14,695 bases of DNA from the NCBI GenBank assembly GCA_034432655.1, contig DAOUBP010000135.1, forward strand, positions 1-14,695, read 5' to 3'. The translations under genes and the position numbers were made by a program. This document shows, piece after piece, positions 1-6,800 of this stretch (position 1 is the first letter of the stretch; each line of letters begins with the position of its first letter). The DNA comes from DAOUBP01 sp034432655 (GTDB taxonomy: Bacteria; Chloroflexota; Anaerolineae; CG2-30-64-16). The notes under the pieces are model-generated. The model was not told the DNA's origin. It saw only the letters and a program-made list of their open reading frames with translations, and did no database searches.

Positions 1-782
1 ACCGCCTCTACCGCACCGGCGACCTGGCCCGCTGGCTGCCCGACGGGACCATCGAGTTCATCGGCCGCGCCGACTACCAGGTGAAGATCCGAGGCTTCCG
101 CGTGGAGCTGGGCGAGATCGAGGCGGTGCTGGCGCGGCATCCGGCGGTGAAGGAAACGGTGGTAGTGGCGCGCGCGCTCAAGCGCCGCAGCGACGGCGGC
201 GATCAACGTCGCGCTGTAACCGATACACAGCTGGTGGCTTATTGGGTGCCTGCCGATCGTCCCGCCCCCGAGCCGGACGAACTCCGCAATTTCCTGCGCC
301 AGACGCTGCCGGACTACATGGTGCCGGCCACGTTCATCCAGCTGGAGGTGCTCCCGCAGACGCCCAGCGGCAAGGTGGATCGGCGGGCACTGCCGGAGCC
401 ACAGCCAGAAGACAGCTTGCACAGCGAAAGTGCTCTGCCGCAGACACAACTGGAGCGCGACCTGGCCGCCATCTGGCAGCAAGTGTTAGGGGTGGACAGA
501 GTAGGGATCCACGACAACTTCTTTGACCTGGGCGGTCACTCGCTGTTGATGGCCCAAGCTCACAGCCGGCTCCAGGAATTCCTGGGGCGCGAGATACCCA
601 TCATCGAACTGTTCCAGTATCCGACGATCAGCTTGCTGGCACAGCACCTGGCCAGGAGCACAGATGCCGGCGTGGCCCCAACCGAAGTCAAGTCCGCAGT
701 TGAGGAAGGAAAAACGCGGGCGCAGCAACAACGAGAGGCCATGCAGCGCCAGCGCGAACGGCTTAAGCGTCGGACGAGCTGA
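1..782 (+). CDS. NRPS, C-terminal part (A domain end - PCP - docking tail), 5' partial
   Basis: This is the 3' end of an NRPS gene that starts upstream of the window; the first full codon is at position 3 and 259 residues are visible. Numbering from that codon, the start holds A-domain motif A7/A8 (LYRTGDLARW, then GFRVELGEIE), the A9 region (LPDYMVPATF) and A10 (SGKVDRR, catalytic Lys about residue 124). A peptidyl carrier domain follows, with DNFFDLGGHSL and the phosphopantetheine Ser at about residue 180. The last ~40 residues are rich in Arg, Gln, Glu and Lys and look helical (QRQRERLKRR near the end); tails like this commonly dock an NRPS to a following KS-first protein. The gene ends 31 bases before the next start, so co-transcription is likely. 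The pocket residues lie upstream, so its amino acid cannot be predicted. NRPS assignment is very secure; the docking role is inference. Confidence 0.95.
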   Translation, partial: RLYRTGDLARWLPDGTIEFIGRADYQVKIRGFRVELGEIEAVLARHPAVKETVVVARALKRRSDGGDQRRAVTDTQLVAYWVPADRPAPEPDELRNFLRQTLPDYMVPATFIQLEVLPQTPSGKVDRRALPEPQPEDSLHSESALPQTQLERDLAAIWQQVLGVDRVGIHDNFFDLGGHSLLMAQAHSRLQEFLGREIPIIELFQYPTISLLAQHLARSTDAGVAPTEVKSAVEEGKTRAQQQREAMQRQRERLKRRTS

Positions 783-813
783 GACCAGACAGGCCTTATC
801 AGGGATAACAGGC

Positions 814-3800
814 ATGATTGACCACATCACCGCACATCAGACCGAAACCGTAGAGGTCCCGGAGGTCACGCCCGGCGATTTCGACGTCGCCATTATCGGC
901 ATGGCTGGCCGCTTCCCCGGCGCAGCCGACCTGGACACATTCTGGGAAAACCTCGCCAACGGGGTCGAATCGGTGCGCGACTTCACCGAGGAAGAAGTCC
1001 TGGCGGCAGGGATTGACCCTGCCCTGGCCCGCGATCCCCATTACGTCAAACGCGGCGGTGTGTTGGAGGGCGCCGAGCTATTCGACGCCCGCTTCTTCGG
1101 CTTCTATCCCCGCGAGGCCGAGATCATGGACCCCCAGCATCGCGTCTTTCTGGAAGTTGCCTGGCACGCGCTGGAGCACGCCGGTTATGATCCGGGTTCT
1201 TATGACAAAGCGATCGGCCTGTTCGCAGGTTGCGGCATGAACTCATACCTGTTGTTCAACCTGGCGCGCAACCGGGAGATCATGGAGACGGTCCAGGGCT
1301 ATCAGCTCTCGCTTGCCAACGACAAAGACTACCTGCCAACGCGGGTGTCTTACAAGCTAAACCTGCGCGGCCCCAGCGTCAACGTGCAGACCGCCTGCTC
1401 CACCTCTTTGGTGGCGGTCCACCTGGCCTGCCGGGCACTCCTCAATTTCGAGTGTGACATGGCGCTGGCGGGCGGGGTCACCATCCGCCTGCCGCAAACA
1501 GGGGGTTATCTCTATCAGGAGGGAGGGATCACCTCGCCCGACGGCCATTGCCGGCCGTTTGACGCCGATGCCGCCGGTACGGTGGGCGGTAACGGCGCAG
1601 GGGTGGTGGTGCTCAAGCGCCTGGCCGATGCCCTGGCAGACGGCGATACCATCCATGCGGTCATCAAAGCCACAGCGATCAACAACGACGGCTCGACCAA
1701 AGTGGGCTACACTGCGCCCAGCGTCGAGGGCCAGGCACAGGTCATCGCCAACGCCCTGGATCTGGCCGGGGTTGACCCCCGCACCATCACCTACATCGAG
1801 ACGCACGGCACCGGCACCGCCCTGGGCGATCCCATCGAAATCACTGCCCTGACTCAGGTTTTTAACTCGTATACCACCGACCGCCAGTTCTGCGCCATCG
1901 GTTCGCTGAAGGCCAATGTCGGACATCTGGACGCGGCCGCGGGTGTCGCCGGGCTGATCAAGACGGTCCTGGCGCTGAAGCATAAAAAGATCCCGCCCAG
2001 CATCAATTTCACGCGGCCAAACCCGCGCATCCGGTTTGAAGAAACCCCGTTTTATGTCAATACAAAACTGCGCGATTGGCAGATGGACGGAACACCGAGA
2101 CGGGCCGGCGTAAGCTCCTTCGGCATCGGCGGCACCAACGCGCACGCCGTGCTAGAGGAGGCCCCCCAACTGGGCTCGTCTGTGCCGGCGCGTCCCTGGC
2201 ACCTGTTTCTCTTGTCGGCCAAAAGCGAACAGGCGCTGGAAAGGGCCACGGCCGACCTGCGCGATCTCCTGGCGCGCGCGCTTGAGCAGGACACCGCCAC
2301 CCCGTCATGGCTGGCCGATGTGGCCTACACGTTGCAGGTGGGCCGCCAGCCGTTTGCGCACCGGCGGGCGGTTGTGGCGCAGACCGCAGAGGAAGCAATT
2401 GCCGCCCTGGCAGGCCAGGTCCCCGAGCGGATGGCGACCGGTAACGGTGAGCCGGACGCCCGCAGCGTTGCGTTCATGTTTTCCGGCCAGGGCTCGCAGT
2501 ATGCCAACATGGGACGCACGCTTTATCAACGCGAAGCAGTTTTCCGCCAATGGGTGGACCGCTGCGCCGAACTTCTGCGCCCTCATCTAGGCCTCGATTT
2601 GCGCACGCTGCTCTTCCCGCCGGCCGGTGCAGAAGCGGACGCCGATGACAGGCTGCGCCAGACCGCCCTCACCCAGCCTGCGCTTTTCACCGTTGAGTAT
2701 GCGCTGGCACAACTGTGGCTGTCATGGGGCATCACCCCCGACGCCATGATCGGCCACAGCATCGGCGAGTATGTGGCCGCCTGCCTGGCCGGGGTCATGT
2801 CGCTGGAGGACGCGTTGGCTGTTGTCGCAGCACGGGGCCGGTTAATGGGTCTGCTGCCGTCCGGTGCCATGTTGAGCCTGGCATTGGACGAGGCGGAGGC
2901 CCGTGAGCTGCTGCGCGATCATCCTGCCCTGACTGTCGCTGCCGTGAACGCGCCGGGGATGTGCGTCGTCTCTGGGCCTCACGAGGCAGTTGATGCGCTG
3001 GCGCGCCGGCTGGAGGAAAGAGGGGTCGGCGCGCGTCGGCTGCACACCTCCCACGCGTTTCATTCGGCCATGATGGATCCGATCCTGGCGCCTTTCACCG
3101 ATGTCATGCATCGCGTTCAGCTGCACCCGCCGCGCATTCCGTACATCTCCAACGTGACCGGCACCTGGATCACAGCGGAGCAAGCCACAGATCCTGCCTA
3201 CTATGCCGAGCACCTGCGCAGCACAGTGCGCTTCGCCGACGGTCTCGCGACGCTGGCCGCTGAGCCGGGCCGGGCGCTGCTGGAGGTCGGCCCGGGGCGC
3301 GCGTTGGCCAGCCTGGCCAAAGCCCACTCAGCAATTGGCCGCACGCGCGCTGTGGTCACCTCGATCCGCCATCCGCAGGATCCGCAGGACGATCAGGCCT
3401 TCATCCTGGCTGCACTGGGGCAATTATGGCTGGCAGGGATCAAGCCGGACTGGCCGCGTTTCCATGCCGGAGAGCGCCGCCGTCGTATCCCGCTGCCCGC
3501 CTATCCGTTTGAACGCCAGCGGTATTGGGTTGACCCGACACCGGGTTATGAACGGCTGAGCGCGACCACCCCGCGCAAAGAGCCGGAGATCGCGCGTTGG
3601 TTTTACCTGCCTTCCTGGCGTCGCAGTTCGTTGGCCGGCGGCCAACGGCCGAACGACGGCCGGTTGGAGCATGTTTTGCTCCTGGCTCCTGGCCCTGAAG
3701 CGACTCTGACGACAGGATCCCGGCCCACCGGCCTGTACGAGGCCGTGTCGTCGCACGTGAATGCGGCGACGGTGGTCATTGCGGGTGACCGATTTGCCCG

Positions 3801-6800
3801 GTTGGACGGGGAGGACCGCTCACCCATGGCGGGTGCTGCAGTCTACACCCTGCGGCCGCACGTCGCAGAGGATTACGAGGCCCTTTTCGCCGATTTGGCG
3901 CAACGGGGCGCGGTGCCGACAACGGTGTTGCATCTGTGGAGCCTTGAGGACACGTCCGACTTCGAGACGGCCCAGGTGCGCGGGTTCGACAGCCTGATCG
4001 CCCTGACGCAGGCGTGGACCCGGCGTAGCCAGGGGGCACCGCTGCAAGTGCTCGTGGCAACCAGCGGCCTTTGGGATGTCACGGGAGAAGAAACGCTCCG
4101 CCCGGCCTGGGCGACGCTGGCCGGAGCCTGCCGGGTAATACCGCAAGAGCATCCTGACATCCCTTGCCGGCTGGTGGACCTCGGAGAAGCCGATGGCAGC
4201 GGCCTGGCAGGGATCCTCCGGCGCGAGTTGTCCGCGCAGGCGGACGAGGTGGCTGTGGCCTACCGGGGCCGTTATCGTTGGATCCAGGACTTTGTACCCG
4301 CCACCACGACACCGGAGGCCGGCCGGCTTCGCCTGCGGGAGCGTGGGGTGTACCTCATCACCGGCGGCCTGGGACGCATCGGTGGCGTGTTGGCCGCACA
4401 CCTGGCACAGGCTTGCACGGCCCGGCTGGCGCTGGTAGACCGGACGCCGCTGCCCGACCGGGCAAGCTGGGATGCCTGGCTGGCCAGTCACGCAGCGGAT
4501 GATCCTACCAGCGGCAAGATCGCGCAGCTCCGCCAGTTGGAGCAGGCCGGCGCTGAGGTGCTGGTGCTCACTGCCGATGTCGCCGACCCGGGGCAGATGG
4601 CGGCCGCTGTTTCTCAGACCGTTATGCGCTTCGGGGCCCTGCATGGGGTGATCCACGCGGCGGGCACAGTGGGCGCAACGGCCGTCCGGGCAGTGACGGA
4701 GACAGACGCAAGGGTGCGCGCCGCCCAGTTCGGCCCCAAGGTCGGCGGGGTCCTGGCGCTCGCCCAGGCATTGACCGGCCGGGAGCTCGACTTTGTGCTG
4801 CTGATGTCCTCTGTTTCCACGGTGTTGGGCGGGCTGGGCTTTGCGGCCTACGCGGCGGCCAACTGTTTCATGGAAGCTTTTGCGGCGTATCAGGCCAGGC
4901 AACCCGGCCGGGCCGGGCAGCGCTGGTTCAGCGTCGCCTGGGACGGCTGGCGGTTCGCGGAGGAGGCCGCGCTGGCGGGCCGGACCACAGCCATGGATTT
5001 CGCCATCACGCCCGAAGAGGGGGCAGAAGCTTTCGTGCACGCCCTGGCCCTGGCAGACGAACCACAGGTGATCGTCGCCACGGGTGACCTGCGCAGCCGT
5101 TTGGCGCAGGCCGGCCGACCGGCCGCGCCAAAGGCCCCGGGCCGGCCGGACGGGGAAACAGGCTCAGTCCCGGGCCGCCATACCCGGCCAAAATTGCGCA
5201 CAGCCTACGTGCCGCCGACGGACGCTATCGAGCGCGCTATCGTGGCCGACTGGGAGAAGATCCTGGGCATCGCGCCCATCGGCCTCCACGATGACTTCTT
5301 CGAGTTGGGCGGGCACTCGTTATTGGCCACACAGCTGATTTCGCGTTTGCGAGACAGTTACCGGGTGGAACTGCCGCTGCGCCATTTGTTTGAAACACCC
5401 ACTGTGGCGGGGCTGGCGGCGCTGATCCGGGCCGGGCTGAGCCAGGCAGCGGCGGCCGGCGAGGGAGCAACGCCGTCGCGACCGGCCGCCATCACCCGCA
5501 TCCCGCGACCGGCCACCGGGATCGCCCGTACCCCCGACGAGCTGCCGCTCTCTTTCGGCCAGCAGCGACTCTGGTTCCTGGATCAGCTTGATCCCGGCAG
5601 CCCGCTCTACAATAACTTCGCCGCGCTGCGCCTTACAGGCGAGCTGGACCCATCTCGCCTGGAACGCAGCCTGAACGCCGTCGTGGCCCGACACGAGGTC
5701 CTGCGGACCGTCTTCGCCGCCCAGGACGGCCGCCCCATCCAGGCGATCCTGCCGGATCTGAAGCTGACCCTCCCGACGGTTGACTTGCGGGGCCTGCCGT
5801 TGCCAACGCAAGAGACGGAAATCATGCGGCTGGCCGCCGAAGAGGCACGCACAGCCTTCGACCTGGCGCATGGACCTTTGCTTCGCGGACGGCTGTTGCG
5901 CACCGGCGATCAGGAACATGTCCTGTTCTTCACCATGCATCACATCGTTTCGGATGGCTGGTCGGTGGGGGTTCTCATCCGAGAGGTGGCGACCCTGTAT
6001 CAGGCGCTGGAGCGACCGGACGCTGAGATCGCCGGGGTGTTGCCTCCCCTGCCCATCCAGTATGTGGATTATGCGGCCTGGCAGCGGGCCTGGTTATCAG
6101 GAGAAGCCAGGGAAGCAGAGCTCAGCTTCTGGCGTGACCAGCTCAGCCCGGAACCGCCGCCGCTGGAGCTGCCGACCGATCGGCCCCGGCCGCCTATGCA
6201 GACCTTCCGGGGCGGCAATGTCTGGTTCGCGTGGCCGCTGGAACTCCAACAACGCCTGGAGGCGTTGGCGCAGAGCGAAGGGGCCACCCTCTTCATGGCG
6301 CTGCTGGCGGGGCTTCAGACCCTGTTCTATCGCTACACTAACCAGGAAGATTTTTGCATTGGAACGCCGGTGGCCAATCGCGATCGCCCCGAGACTGCCG
6401 GGTTGATCGGGTTCCTGCTGAACACGCTGGTGCTCAGAGCTGATCTGGCGGGCAAGCCGAGCTTCCGGACGCTGCTGACACGGGTGCGCGAGACCGCTTT
6501 GCAGGCCTATGCCCATCAAGAGCTGCCCTTTGAGATGCTGGTGGAGGCCCTGCAGCCGACGCGCGACATGAGCCGCTCGCCGTTCTTCCAGGTGATGTTC
6601 GACCTGCAGGAGGCGCCTTTGCAGGGCTTGACCCTGCCGGGGATCACGTTGCAGCCGCTGCGCGTGGAGGGGGGCACGGCCAAATTCGACCTGGCGCTCT
6701 CGCTGGAATACGGCCCGGGCGGGCTCAGCGGATATCTGAATTACAACAGCGATTTGTTCGACGCCGACACCGCCCAACGTATGGTGGATCACCTGCGGAC

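Noticed and set aside
664..813. Upstream ATG 664 as the start of the hybrid PKS-NRPS gene
   Set aside because: It would overlap the preceding NRPS gene by 119 bases and add 50 residues that look like an out-of-frame reading of the carrier tail. ATG 814 lies after the stop codon and gives a normal KS leader.
783..813. Promoter or terminator between genes 1 and 2
   Set aside because: Only 31 bases, with no stem-loop and T-run and no -35/-10 pair; an ordinary operon spacer.
3595..4320. Possible dehydratase or methyltransferase between AT and KR
   Set aside because: No DH HxxxGxxxxP motif or SAM-binding motif is visible; the segment reads as the structural subdomain of the KR (RWFYLPSW onward).
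3820..5040. 406-codon open frame on the minus strand over the KR domain
   Set aside because: Shadow of the KR coding sequence, with no conserved motif, while the sense frame carries a complete catalytic KR.
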